A DNA stretch of 47,048 nt. Source: DAOTTY01 sp034437575 (GTDB lineage Bacteria; Chloroflexota; Anaerolineae; Aggregatilineales; Phototrophicaceae). Positions 1 through 6,994 of this stretch are shown here, one piece after another; within the stretch, counting starts at the first letter, position 1; each line of letters begins with the position of its first letter. The stretch is from NCBI GenBank assembly GCA_034437575.1, contig DAOTTY010000034.1:1-47048 (forward strand). The letters run 5' to 3'. The notes below the pieces were generated by a model. That model searched no databases. It was not told where the DNA came from and saw nothing but the letters and a program-made list of their open reading frames with translations. A program made the position numbers and the translations under genes.

Positions 1-477
1 AGGCAGGCGCATCAGCGCAAAGCCGGGCAGTGCCAGCGGCAGCAGCGCCAAAAACTGCCAGTGAGTCGCATCCAGGGTAGCGGCTTTCCAGCCATGACCG
101 GGCACGCCTTGCGCCAGTGCCATGTCGTTCGGCGGACTGCCGTAGAAGAACCACGCCGCCTGCGGCAAGCGCGGCAGCCCGCGCATCTCCGGGCTAAACG
201 GATGGTTCCACAAGCCGAAGCCCGCTGTGCCGCGCACATCAGGCGTGTTGAAGTGCGCCCGCACGGTCATGTGCAGCGCCTCGCCAGGGGTGGGCGCACG
301 CCACTGGAAATCACGCGCAGATAGCGTGTAGTCGGCAATCTGCGCGTCGTGATAGGTGGCGGCGTCGATTGGCGGCACGATCAACCTGAACGATGGGCCA
401 GCTTGCGCCACCTGGCCCTGCCCAATTTGTGTGTGGAAAAAGTCAGTTCGCACAGATATTCTGCCTATTCTTTTCAT
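1..477 (-). CDS. hypothetical protein, N-terminal part (runs off left edge)
   Basis: The minus strand is open without a stop from an ATG at 477 to the window edge, giving 159 codons of the N-terminal part only. The translation is a plausible globular protein, with stretches such as GTAGFGLWNHPF and PQAAWFFYGSPPNDM, followed by a hydrophobic segment (FLALLPLALPGFAL) at the edge. It reads like a family of uncharacterised proteins I associate with Chloroflexota and Actinobacteria, possibly with a lectin-like beta-sandwich fold, but I cannot name a function. It is divergent from the gene starting at 539, and its 5' end lies within the promoter region of that gene. Confidence that it is coding is good; function is unknown. 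Confidence 0.6.
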   Translation of the reverse strand, partial: MKRIGRISVRTDFFHTQIGQGQVAQAGPSFRLIVPPIDAATYHDAQIADYTLSARDFQWRAPTPGEALHMTVRAHFNTPDVRGTAGFGLWNHPFSPEMRGLPRLPQAAWFFYGSPPNDMALAQGVPGHGWKAATLDATHWQFLALLPLALPGFALMRLP

Positions 478-499
478 GTAGCGGTATGACCACTATAAT
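471..499 (+). promoter_or_regulatory. sigma70-like promoter for the gene at 539
   Basis: A perfect -10 hexamer TATAAT lies at 494-499. A weak -35 (TTTTCA, 471-476) sits 17 bp upstream. The predicted start of transcription is about 30 bp before the TTG start codon at 539. Confidence 0.5.
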
Positions 500-538
500 C
501 CTTATGATCGACCATTAGGAATTCAAGGAGAGAGCAAT

Positions 539-1180
539 TTGGACATCACATGGTATGGGCTAAGTTGCTTCCGCATCACTGAGCGCAACAAAACAACCGT
601 CATGACCGACCCCTATGCCCCGACGTTTGGCATTATGCCGGGGGGTACCACTCGCACCGATGTCGTCACCGTCAGCCACGAGGCGGCAGGCCACAGCGAC
701 CTGAGCCTGATTAAAGGCGAGCCGTATGTGCTGCGAACCCCCGGCGAATACGAAATCGGCGGGACGTTTATCACCGGGGTACCGCTGCACCACGTTAGCG
801 ATACCGGCCAACTTTATAACGTGGGCTATCTGGTTGATTACGGCGGGCTGACGGTGCTGCACGTCGGTGATCTGGCCTATCTGCCGGAGCAATCTGTGGT
901 AGAAAACCTGGGCGAAGTGACTGTGCTGCTGCTGCCGGTGGGTGGCGGTCAGGCCATGACGGCTTCGCTGGCAGCGGAACTGGTCGCGCTGATTGAGCCG
1001 AGTTACATTGTGCCCATGCACTACGCGCTGCCGGGGCTATCGCTGGAACTGGACGACGCCGAGAAGTTCCTGAAGGCGATGGGCGTGGGCACCGTCCAGG
1101 AAGAAGCGGTTCTGAAGGTCGCTGGCGGCTCACTCCCGGAACAACCGGAGGTGGTGCTGCTCAAGCCCACATTGGAATAA
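539..1180 (+). CDS. MBL-fold metallo-hydrolase-like protein (UlaG/COG2220 type, degenerate metal motif)
   Basis: This 213-aa protein has the length and block order of Lactamase_B_3/UlaG-like metallo-hydrolases: an N-terminal WYGLSCFRI strand, GPGEYEIGG-like block (here TPGEYEIGGTFITGV), VLHVGDLAY, and a C-terminal VPMHYALPG. The usual first metal motif H-x-H-x-D-H is replaced by SHEAAGHSD, so the second His and the Asp are missing. Metal binding is therefore doubtful, and a catalytic role cannot be assumed. The start is TTG at 539, chosen because AAGGAG (525-530) sits 8 nt upstream and no ATG fits. It is preceded by a good promoter and is likely monocistronic, since a palindrome and a new RBS precede the next gene. 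Confidence 0.8.
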   Translation: MDITWYGLSCFRITERNKTTVMTDPYAPTFGIMPGGTTRTDVVTVSHEAAGHSDLSLIKGEPYVLRTPGEYEIGGTFITGVPLHHVSDTGQLYNVGYLVDYGGLTVLHVGDLAYLPEQSVVENLGEVTVLLLPVGGGQAMTASLAAELVALIEPSYIVPMHYALPGLSLELDDAEKFLKAMGVGTVQEEAVLKVAGGSLPEQPEVVLLKPTLE

Positions 1181-1299
1181 CCAATCACATTTGTGTGTGG
1201 CGGCGGCGGGTGATATATCGACGTTTGAAACCATTGCCGGTTGGTCTGGGCGGATGAGGCTGGCCTCGTCCTTTCATTTGCGTAATCGTAACGACGTAG

Positions 1300-1319
1300 G
1301 GACAACGCCTGCGTTGTCC
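1300..1319. repeat. perfect palindrome in intergenic GTAGGG-type element
   Basis: GGACAACGC (1300-1308) and GCGTTGTCC (1311-1319) form a perfect 9-bp inverted repeat with a 2-nt spacer. It is preceded by GTAG and lies in the 240-bp gap between 1180 and 1421. A related palindrome starting from the same GTAGGG core occurs in inverse orientation at 2591-2619. It may act as a terminator for the upstream gene, but there is no T-tract. Confidence 0.5.
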
Positions 1320-1420
1320 GCAAAAATGCACCAGCCACCGGCAGACGCGATAGATCGAATCCGGCCCCCATGACGTTACCAAATGCAATACGAATCCACA
1401 TAATGTAAGGAGTTTTAACG

Positions 1421-1744
1421 GTGGTAGGACTGGACAGCGTAAAGATACTGATGAACTGGGACGTGAAGCCGGGCCGCGACTCGGAGTTTTTTGAGTTCGT
1501 CATGCGGGAGTGGGTGCCGGGCATCACCAAGCTGGGCCTGGAACCGACTGGCGCATGGTACACCATGTACAGCCGCGAGGACGCCGACCCGCGCTACATG
1601 GCCGAGGGCATCGTGGAAAACCTCAACCAGATGCAGCAGATTTTGGACAGCGAAGAGTGGGACGAACTCCAGGAGCGGTTGATGGAGTTCGTGGAAAACT
1701 ACTCGCAGAAGATTGTGCGCGTTAGCGGCGGCTTTCAGTTTTAG
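1421..1744 (+). CDS. small hypothetical protein, possible dimeric alpha/beta-barrel fold
   Basis: This 107-aa soluble protein begins at GTG 1421, with AAGGAG at 1407-1412 eight nt upstream. The pattern is an N-terminal strand (VKILMNWDVKPGRDSEFF), a helix, a central WYTMYS strand, and a helix containing two acidic stretches before the C-terminal VRVSGGFQF. It resembles the ferredoxin-like dimeric alpha-beta barrel (ABM/Dabb/NIPSNAP type), which is a fold-level guess from pattern only. No catalytic residues can be named. It is followed after 2 nt by the membrane protein at 1747, suggesting one transcript. Confidence 0.7.
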   Translation: MVGLDSVKILMNWDVKPGRDSEFFEFVMREWVPGITKLGLEPTGAWYTMYSREDADPRYMAEGIVENLNQMQQILDSEEWDELQERLMEFVENYSQKIVRVSGGFQF

Positions 1745-1746
1745 GC

Positions 1747-2415
1747 ATGGCTGGCGATACCCCGAAACACAAACGGAGCCGCAACCCGTTACAGCAAATG
1801 CTAAACGGTTACCGCGAGCGCCGTGCGCGTGAAAGACGGCAGGCGCGGCGGGTGCTGTTCATCGTGTTGGGCGCGTTTTTGGTGGCGGGCATCCTCATCA
1901 TGATCGTGAACGCGATCTTGACCACTGCCGAAACATGGCGGCTGCGGGCAGCCTATGGCGCTCAGCTTGCCGGGATGTGTAACCCGCCGCTGGGTGGCAC
2001 GCCCGACGCTGTGAACATGCCCACGTCAGACGGCCCGCCGGGGTTGGTTGTGTTAAAAACAGACACGGGCACCCGCCATGCGTGGCACCGTTCCATTTCG
2101 GGCGATGGCGACAGGCCGAGCGTGGTCGCGTGCATAAACGAGCGCTGGACGGAACTCGAAACGTGTTCTGTGTTCCGCGAGATGGCAAAGGGTGCGGACT
2201 ATGACGCTGAGGTGATCCGGCGGCAGCACACCGCAGACGTGATTCTGCTCAACGCGGCGACGGGTGGCCGCATCGCAGAAACGGAACTGCTCGGCCCGGA
2301 GCCGCGTGCGTGCCCGACGGACTACAGCGAACTCGTCGGGGAGGATAAGCAGTTTATCGACGGCGAGCGCCTGCAACCAAACGCTTTTGTCGTGTGGTAT
2401 GAAGGCGCATTTTAG
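1747..2415 (+). CDS. hypothetical single-pass membrane protein
   Basis: The protein has 222 aa. The first 36 residues are strongly basic (KHKRSRN, RERRARERRQARR). They are followed by one transmembrane helix at about residues 37-60 (VLFIVLGAFLVAGILIMIV) and an exported or periplasm-facing domain of about 160 residues with four cysteines that could form disulfides. The topology is N-in by the positive-inside rule. No family was recognised. The ATG lies 2 nt after the stop of the preceding gene, so the two are probably co-transcribed and translationally coupled, as no separate SD is evident. Confidence 0.65.
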   Translation: MAGDTPKHKRSRNPLQQMLNGYRERRARERRQARRVLFIVLGAFLVAGILIMIVNAILTTAETWRLRAAYGAQLAGMCNPPLGGTPDAVNMPTSDGPPGLVVLKTDTGTRHAWHRSISGDGDRPSVVACINERWTELETCSVFREMAKGADYDAEVIRRQHTADVILLNAATGGRIAETELLGPEPRACPTDYSELVGEDKQFIDGERLQPNAFVVWYEGAF

Positions 2416-2454
2416 GCCGCTTGGCGATTTTAGTTTAACAGCATTGGAGGAATC

Positions 2455-2577
2455 ATGGCAGACATTGAACGCGCAAAACCTATTCGCACCGTTGTGCTGG
2501 TGCTGGTCGGCTTCTTGCTAACAGTGGCGTGTGTCATCGCAGGGATTGTGGGGTTGGTGGCTACGTTTTTGAACTGA
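2455..2577 (+). CDS. 40-aa small membrane protein
   Basis: A short ORF of 41 codons begins at ATG 2455 with TGGAGG (2445-2450) four nt upstream. The translation has a polar N-terminus (MADIERAKPIRT) and then one long hydrophobic helix (VVLVLVGFLLTVACVIAGIV), ending FLN. It has the shape of a one-pass small membrane protein. It follows the membrane protein at 1747 by about 40 bp on the same strand. No function can be assigned. Confidence 0.5.
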   Translation: MADIERAKPIRTVVLVLVGFLLTVACVIAGIVGLVATFLN

Positions 2578-2590
2578 GGTGTTTTATTTT

Positions 2591-2619
2591 GGGGCGGACG
2601 CGCTATATCACGCCCCTAC
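2591..2619. repeat. GTAGGGGCG palindromic intergenic element / possible terminator
   Basis: GGGGCG (2591-2596) pairs with CGCCCC (2611-2616), and the right end reads CTAC, so on the minus strand the element begins GTAGGGGCG. It sits 14 bp after the small membrane ORF. It shares the GTAGGG edge with the palindrome at 1298-1319. Confidence 0.4.
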
Positions 2620-2670
2620 TTACCTACACACGTTTTTGTAGGTGCAGCATACATTGCTGTGCCTGACTTT

Positions 2671-2832
2671 TTAAACGGATGGCGGAGGGGATTGCGCCAC
2701 CCATGCTTCAGCGAATTGTAGCATTGCATGGGTGCCACCCAACGTTGCAGGTTGTACATATAACCTCGCAGCGGCCAGCGACTCAAGCTGTTCGACCAAA
2801 TCCGCACGTAAGGTAATCGTCTTTTCCGCCAT
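2671..2832 (-). CDS. small protein with ribbon-helix-helix-like N-terminus
   Basis: Minus-strand ORF of 53 aa from ATG 2832, with GGGAG about 11 nt upstream. The N-terminus MAEKTITLRADLVEQLESLA reads like the start of a CopG/Arc-type ribbon-helix-helix DNA-binding protein: a short beta strand followed by a helix. The remainder does not complete the fold convincingly, so it may be a truncated antitoxin-like or regulator gene. No toxin partner is adjacent. It is divergent from the endonuclease III start at 2894, leaving about 60 bp for regulatory DNA. Confidence 0.4.
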   Translation of the reverse strand: MAEKTITLRADLVEQLESLAAARLYVQPATLGGTHAMLQFAEAWVAQSPPPSV

Positions 2833-2893
2833 AGCTGCGTTCTCCCTGTTCAACGTACAATCATTACCCATCCCGCAAGCACAGACCCGCCTC

Positions 2894-3550
2894 ATGGACG
2901 AACCCACCCGCATCCGCACCATGTACGAGCGCATAGAGCCGCTCACAGCCAACTGGCGTCAAACCAGCATGACCCCCTACGAGGGCCAGCCGTTCAAGGC
3001 GCTGATTGCCGCGATGCTGAGCGCCCAAACCCGCGAAGAAGCTACCACCGCCGCCAGCGAAGCGCTGTTCGCCTTTGCCGATACGCCTTACGCTGTGCGT
3101 GAAGCCGGGTTCGAGCGCGTGCGGGACGCTATCCGTCCGGCGTCGTTTTACACCAACAAGGCGAAGTATATCATGGGCATCTGCGACATCCTGCTGGAGC
3201 AGCACAACGGTGACGTGCCCCAAAACTTAGACGCGCTGATGGAACTGCCCGGCGTGGGCTATAAGGTGGGCACGCTGGTGCAGTACATCGCCTTTGGCCT
3301 GGACGAACACGTTGTCGTGGACGTTCACGTAGACCGCATCTCCAAACGGATGGGCATCATCCCGCCGACAGTCAAAGGCACGGAGAAAATTAGCAAAGCA
3401 CTGGAAGACGCCATGCCCCGCGACCTGTGGGGCGGCTGGAATGCGCTGATGGTGATGTTTGGGCGCAATGTGTGCATCGCCCGCCGCCCGCGCTGTTCGG
3501 GTTGTCCCGTCCAGGATTTGTGCCCGCGCATTGGCGTGGATTCCGGGTAA
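2894..3550 (+). CDS. nth: endonuclease III (DNA glycosylase/AP lyase)
   Basis: A base-excision-repair enzyme that removes oxidised pyrimidines and nicks abasic sites. The translation from ATG 2894 gives 218 aa, close to the usual 211. It shows the helix-hairpin-helix LPGVGYKVG with the catalytic Lys124, the catalytic Asp143 in VVVDVHVDR, and a C-terminal [4Fe-4S] motif C-x6-C-x2-C-x5-C (CIARRPRCSGCPVQDLC). The frame is open further upstream to 2732, but that extension overlaps the divergent RHH-like ORF and adds non-homologous sequence, so it was not used. The gene stands alone, followed after 53 bp by the subtilase gene. Confidence 0.93.
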   Translation: MDEPTRIRTMYERIEPLTANWRQTSMTPYEGQPFKALIAAMLSAQTREEATTAASEALFAFADTPYAVREAGFERVRDAIRPASFYTNKAKYIMGICDILLEQHNGDVPQNLDALMELPGVGYKVGTLVQYIAFGLDEHVVVDVHVDRISKRMGIIPPTVKGTEKISKALEDAMPRDLWGGWNALMVMFGRNVCIARRPRCSGCPVQDLCPRIGVDSG

Positions 3551-3603
3551 ACGGGTAAAATAGAAACACTGCGTCAAACGAGATCACGAAAGCGGGTGTT
3601 GCT

Positions 3604-5055
3604 ATGCGGAAGTTCTTCGTGCGGCTGTTCATTGCAGGGATTGTGTTGGTGATGTGCGCCGGGGTCGTCGGGCTGGGTGGGCTGCTCATCTGGACGGATA
3701 CGGTTTCGCTGGATGGCCTCGCGCTGGGTGACTTCAACCTGGATAACCTGGCGCTGGGCGATGAGCGCGAACAACCTACAGAGGTCGCCTATGTGCCCAC
3801 TGCCGCCACCATTAACGAGTTTGTGGCCACTGCCGTCCCCACGCAGGTGACTGTGGTGCCCACCGCCGTGCTGCCGCCCCCCGTCGCCACTACGGATGGT
3901 TGCCAGCGGGCAGCAGCGAGCGGCCTGCCCGTCAGTGTGGACGAAAAACGCGCTCAAGCCCCTGTCAACAACATCCTGCCCAACGGCCAGCGCCTGCCAG
4001 ACCAGGCCGCACAGCAGCTTGAGGTGGAAGAAGGCCCCGTCAGCAACCGTGTGCTCATCCGCTTTAGTGACGTGGCCACGCAGCGCCAGAAAATTCTCTA
4101 CATCCGCTCAATGGGCGGGCAAGTGCTGCGCTACATCAAAGCGTTTGATATGTATGTCGTGTCGCTGCCGGGCAACGCCGCCCCGGAAGACCTGCCTCCC
4201 TCGCCGCTGGTGCAAAGCATCGAAGCCGACTATCAGGCCGTCGCCTCGCAGGATGATGTGTACATCCCCAACGACCCGCGCTTCATTGAGCAGTGGGCGC
4301 TGCCCGTGATTGGCCTGCCGGAAGGCTGGTCGCAGGTGCCGGAGGGCAGTCAGGTGACGGTTGCCGTGATTGACAGCGGCGTGTGCCTTAGCCACCCAGA
4401 TTTGCAGGGGCGCTTTGTGGCCGGGTACGACTTTGTGGACGACGACGAAACCCCACAGGACGAGATGGGCCACGGCTGCGGGGTGGCGGGCATCATCGCG
4501 GCCAACCCGGATAACGGCGAGGGCATTGTGGGCGTGGCACCCAACGCGATGATTATGCCGCTGCGCGTACTCGGTGCAGACGGGCGCGGGGATTATTCCA
4601 GCATTGCCTCGGCTATTGTGTACGCCGTCAACAATGGGGCCGACGTGATTAACCTGAGCCTTGCCGGGACGGTGCCCTCACAGTTGATGGCCGACACGAT
4701 TGAGTATGCCATTGAAAACGGCGTAATTGTGGTGGCGGCATCCGGCAACTACGGCACAGACCGGCCCTACTACCCGGCGGCGTTCCCGTCGGTGGTGGCC
4801 GTCGGCTCCATTGATTCCAACCTCCAACGCAGCCGCTTTAGTAACTACGGCGATCATGTGACGGTCACTGCCCCAGGCCGAGACATCCTGACGACGACGC
4901 CGGACGGCGGCTACGTCATGAGCAGCGGCACGTCGTTTGCCGCGCCGCATGTGGCCGGGCTGGCGGCCATTTCCGAAACGTACAACCAACCGCTCAACAC
5001 CGAAGACGAGATTGCGTTTGTCTTCGCGCCAGAAGATCAGCCGCAGTGCCCGTGA
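3604..5055 (+). CDS. membrane-anchored subtilisin-family (S8) serine protease
   Basis: This 483-aa protein starts with a basic residue pair and a transmembrane/signal-anchor segment at about residues 6-30, followed by a Thr/Pro/Val-rich stalk. An inhibitor-I9-like propeptide region follows (VLIRFSDVATQRQK... YVVSLPG, about 150-200), then the peptidase domain. The triad is visible: Asp257 in AVIDSGV, His290 in MGHGCGVAG, and Ser444 in SGTSFAAPHVAGLA. The oxyanion Asn is in AASGNYG. All catalytic residues are present, so it is probably active outside the cell after prodomain removal. The conserved GHGTHVAG motif is varied to GHGCGVAG. It stands alone, and no secretion partner is adjacent. Confidence 0.92.
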   Translation: MRKFFVRLFIAGIVLVMCAGVVGLGGLLIWTDTVSLDGLALGDFNLDNLALGDEREQPTEVAYVPTAATINEFVATAVPTQVTVVPTAVLPPPVATTDGCQRAAASGLPVSVDEKRAQAPVNNILPNGQRLPDQAAQQLEVEEGPVSNRVLIRFSDVATQRQKILYIRSMGGQVLRYIKAFDMYVVSLPGNAAPEDLPPSPLVQSIEADYQAVASQDDVYIPNDPRFIEQWALPVIGLPEGWSQVPEGSQVTVAVIDSGVCLSHPDLQGRFVAGYDFVDDDETPQDEMGHGCGVAGIIAANPDNGEGIVGVAPNAMIMPLRVLGADGRGDYSSIASAIVYAVNNGADVINLSLAGTVPSQLMADTIEYAIENGVIVVAASGNYGTDRPYYPAAFPSVVAVGSIDSNLQRSRFSNYGDHVTVTAPGRDILTTTPDGGYVMSSGTSFAAPHVAGLAAISETYNQPLNTEDEIAFVFAPEDQPQCP

Positions 5056-5160
5056 AGCCAGCCTCATGAATCGCCCGATTGGCGACACTTGATTGGGTTG
5101 AATTTGTATACGATTAACACAGAGGCTATTGTTGTCAGCGGGCTGTTAAAATGACATCTA

Positions 5161-5400
5161 TCAGAGTGGCGACTCAGGCACTCGCCTAAGTACCCCTTAG
5201 CCCCAAAATGAGGGGTGGAGAACACTGCCGCAGGCGGCAAAACCCCTCTCTCCCATCGCACAGCGGTGCTGTGGGGGTGGGGTGACTGCAAAACCGTCGG
5301 GGTGGGGAGTAAGCTGAGTCGTAGCAACTCAACCCTCACACCCTCTTTCCCAAATACTGCTTCAGGGCTGGTAGAGGGGAATTTAGGGGGGGGCGAGGGC
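5161..5400. repeat. intergenic region rich in short hairpins
   Basis: The 440-bp gap 5056-5495 holds no credible gene. It contains a chain of small stem-loops: ACCCCT/AGGGGT (5192-5216), TGCCGC-AG-GCGGCA (5226-5239) and CACAGC-GGT-GCTGTG (5259-5273), plus long runs of C or G. The style matches the C/G-run hairpin element at 33102-33181 and looks like a non-autonomous intergenic repeat family. Confidence 0.4.
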
Positions 5401-5495
5401 ACGGTCACCTTTACATACGTTGGCAATCTTCGGGACTTATTGCCCACAGACGGCTTTTTAATATATTGTAATATTTGATGGAATGAAGTCAAATT

Positions 5496-5900
5496 GTGAA
5501 CCTGCGTGAGCTAAGCGAACAAACCCATATGGCACCTATTACCGTCCGGTGGACAGATGCCCGCCAGATTGCAATATATGTTGAATTGCAGGCCGGGTGG
5601 GGCTGGAACGCGCTTTACACCACCCAAACCGAGGTCAACCAGATGATGGCGCAGCAGCCGCATGTGGTCGATTTGATTTACGACATGTCCACAACACAAA
5701 TCTTGCCGCGTGGGTACTTTTCGCACCTCAAGCGGATCAACGACGCCTACCCAGAAAACTGCGGCATGGTGCTAATGGTGGGGTGCAATCGGGTGGTGAT
5801 GCAAATGCTGCGCGGCCTGACGACGAGCTACTGGTATATGGCGCAACGCTTCGCTTTTTGCGACACAGTAGACGAGGCTTACGAGTTGGTTGGCCCCTGA
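5496..5900 (+). CDS. hypothetical 134-aa protein, possible STAS/SpoIIAA-like fold
   Basis: This small soluble protein starts at GTG 5496 (an internal ATG at 5529 is the alternative). The sequence alternates strands and amphipathic helices: an N-terminal IAIYVELQAGWGWNAL, a helix, VVDLIYDMSTTQ, a long helix, VLMVGCNRV, a helix, and a C-terminal helix DTVDEAYELV. The order resembles STAS/SpoIIAA-like domains, which is an inference from pattern only. The protein at 30753 in this window has the same length and the same Trp-x-x-Trp/helix/strand order and looks like a distant paralogue. It is flanked by non-coding DNA on both sides and followed by a hairpin terminator. Confidence 0.65.
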   Translation: MNLRELSEQTHMAPITVRWTDARQIAIYVELQAGWGWNALYTTQTEVNQMMAQQPHVVDLIYDMSTTQILPRGYFSHLKRINDAYPENCGMVLMVGCNRVVMQMLRGLTTSYWYMAQRFAFCDTVDEAYELVGP

Positions 5901-5903
5901 ATG

Positions 5904-5936
5904 CGGAACGGCTGGCCCGTATGAGCCAGCCGTCCG
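5904..5936 (+). terminator. stem-loop terminator after the gene at 5496
   Basis: ACGGCTGG (5908-5915) pairs perfectly with CCAGCCGT (5926-5933), and the stem extends to 11 bp with one bulged A. It begins 4 nt after the stop codon. There is no clear T-tract, so this could be a Rho-assisted or bidirectional terminator. Confidence 0.5.
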
Positions 5937-5991
5937 TATTGGGTGCATAGGGAGCTACCCGGTAGGTAAGCTCACCTCAGAGGCGAACAAC

Positions 5992-6042
5992 CTAGTTCGG
6001 GGATACCCCCTTATGACCTAATTCCACTAGACCACCTCCTTT
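5992..6042 (-). other. 11-codon mini-ORF behind a near-perfect Shine-Dalgarno, possible leader/structured RNA
   Basis: On the minus strand AAAGGAGGTG (6042-6033) matches the full anti-SD of 16S rRNA. A GTG start codon (6027) follows at proper spacing and reads MELGHKGVSPN before TAG at 5994-5992. Just inside is GGGG-GTAT-CCCC, a small hairpin that also creates a second SD-like run. Downstream, AGCTTACC...GGTAGCT (about 5949-5970) can form another stem. The segment lies after the sdh terminator, so it would be its own transcript. It may encode a tiny peptide or be a structured RNA. I do not recognise the family. Confidence 0.3.
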
Positions 6043-6082
6043 CATTTGATTGATAATGAGAGCAATGTAACACACCCCATCA

Positions 6083-6136
6083 CAAAAAACAATTCCCCAA
6101 CCTATCGCCGGGTAGCTGCACGCACGGGCCGGGGAA
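6083..6136 (-). terminator. Rho-independent terminator of the sdh operon
   Basis: Read on the minus strand, TTCCCC (6136-6131) pairs with GGGGAA (6098-6093) around a GC-rich inner region, followed by a T-rich tract TTGTTTTTT. It starts 9 nt beyond the sdhB stop. Confidence 0.55.
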
Positions 6137-6144
6137 AACACGCC

Positions 6145-6888
6145 TCAGTGAATCTCTTCAACGCGGATAATGCCCTCGGTGCCGCCCCGCTGGATGGCCA
6201 ACTTAACCTCACCAATGGCGCGGGTCACTTCGATGTCACGCGGGCAGGCTGGCGTGCAGTTGAAAATCGTGCGGCAGCGCCACACGCCGTTTGGCTCACT
6301 CAGCACGTCCAGGCGCTCGTCGGTGGCTTCGTCGCGGGTGTCAAAGATGAAGCGGTGAGCCTGCACAATCGCTGCCGGGCCGACGTACTTGTCATTGGCC
6401 CAGTAGGACGGGCAGCTTGTGGTGCAGCACGCGCACAAAATGCACTTGGTTGTGTCGTCGAACTTCATGCGGTCCTCGTGCGACTGCAAGCGCTCGCGGC
6501 CATCTGCCGGGACAGGGTCGTTGTTGACGAAGTAGGGCAGCACAGAGCGATAGTGATCGAAGAACGGTTCCATGTCTACCAGCAGGTCTTTGAGTACGGG
6601 CAGGCCGTTGAGCGGCTCCAACTGAATATACTCACCTACATCTTGAACCAGCACTTTACAGGCCAGCGCGTTTACGCCGTTAATCCGCATCCCATCAGAG
6701 CCACACACGCCATGAGCACAGGAGCGGCGCAGGGTCAACGTGCCGTCCTGCTCCCACTTGACGCGGTGCAGCACGTCTAGCACCTGGTCGGTGCCTTCCA
6801 CGCCGTTAACTTTGAATTCCTGCCAGTAGGGCTTATCTTTGCCAGGCACGTTAGGGTCATACCGGCGGATTTTGACTCTTACATCCAT
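6145..6888 (-). CDS. sdhB: succinate dehydrogenase iron-sulfur subunit
   Basis: Electron-transfer subunit of complex II, passing electrons from the flavoprotein to the membrane anchor. The protein has 247 aa from ATG 6888; an upstream extension to 6963 is non-homologous. The [2Fe-2S] site is Cys57/Cys62/Asp65/Cys77 (SCAHGVCGSDG). Asp replaces the third Cys, as in E. coli SdhB. The [4Fe-4S] motif CILCACCTTSCP lies at 149-160, and the [3Fe-4S] part is CRTIFNCTPACP. All cluster ligands are present. It is the last gene of the minus-strand operon sdhCD-sdhA-sdhB, 106 bp after sdhA, and is followed by a terminator. Confidence 0.95.
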   Translation of the reverse strand: MDVRVKIRRYDPNVPGKDKPYWQEFKVNGVEGTDQVLDVLHRVKWEQDGTLTLRRSCAHGVCGSDGMRINGVNALACKVLVQDVGEYIQLEPLNGLPVLKDLLVDMEPFFDHYRSVLPYFVNNDPVPADGRERLQSHEDRMKFDDTTKCILCACCTTSCPSYWANDKYVGPAAIVQAHRFIFDTRDEATDERLDVLSEPNGVWRCRTIFNCTPACPRDIEVTRAIGEVKLAIQRGGTEGIIRVEEIH

Positions 6889-6994
6889 TACGAATTGTTT
6901 GCCTCTAATTATGATTGCTAACCGTATTTGATTTTGCACGGCAGCGGACGCGCAACGGCGCATCCACCACCAGAAGATTTGTCATCAACAGCGC

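Noticed and set aside
2732..2893. Upstream extension of endonuclease III
   Set aside because: The additional residues do not resemble Nth and overlap the divergent small ORF; ATG 2894 gives the family length.
6003..6012. AGGGGGTAT resembling the prfB frameshift stimulator
   Set aside because: No CTTTGA slippery site and no RF2-like coding sequence around it; resemblance is by chance.
6033..6042. CACCTCCTTT on the plus strand resembling the 16S rRNA 3' end
   Set aside because: No upstream 16S helix sequence; it is the complement of a strong SD on the minus strand.
5940..6045. tRNA or tmRNA candidate
   Set aside because: No acceptor stem, anticodon arm or GGTTCGAATCC-type T-arm could be folded; TAGTTCGGGG is only superficially similar.
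6046..6780. Plus-strand open frame opposite sdhB
   Set aside because: Antisense to conserved sdhB cluster motifs, with no RBS or domain.
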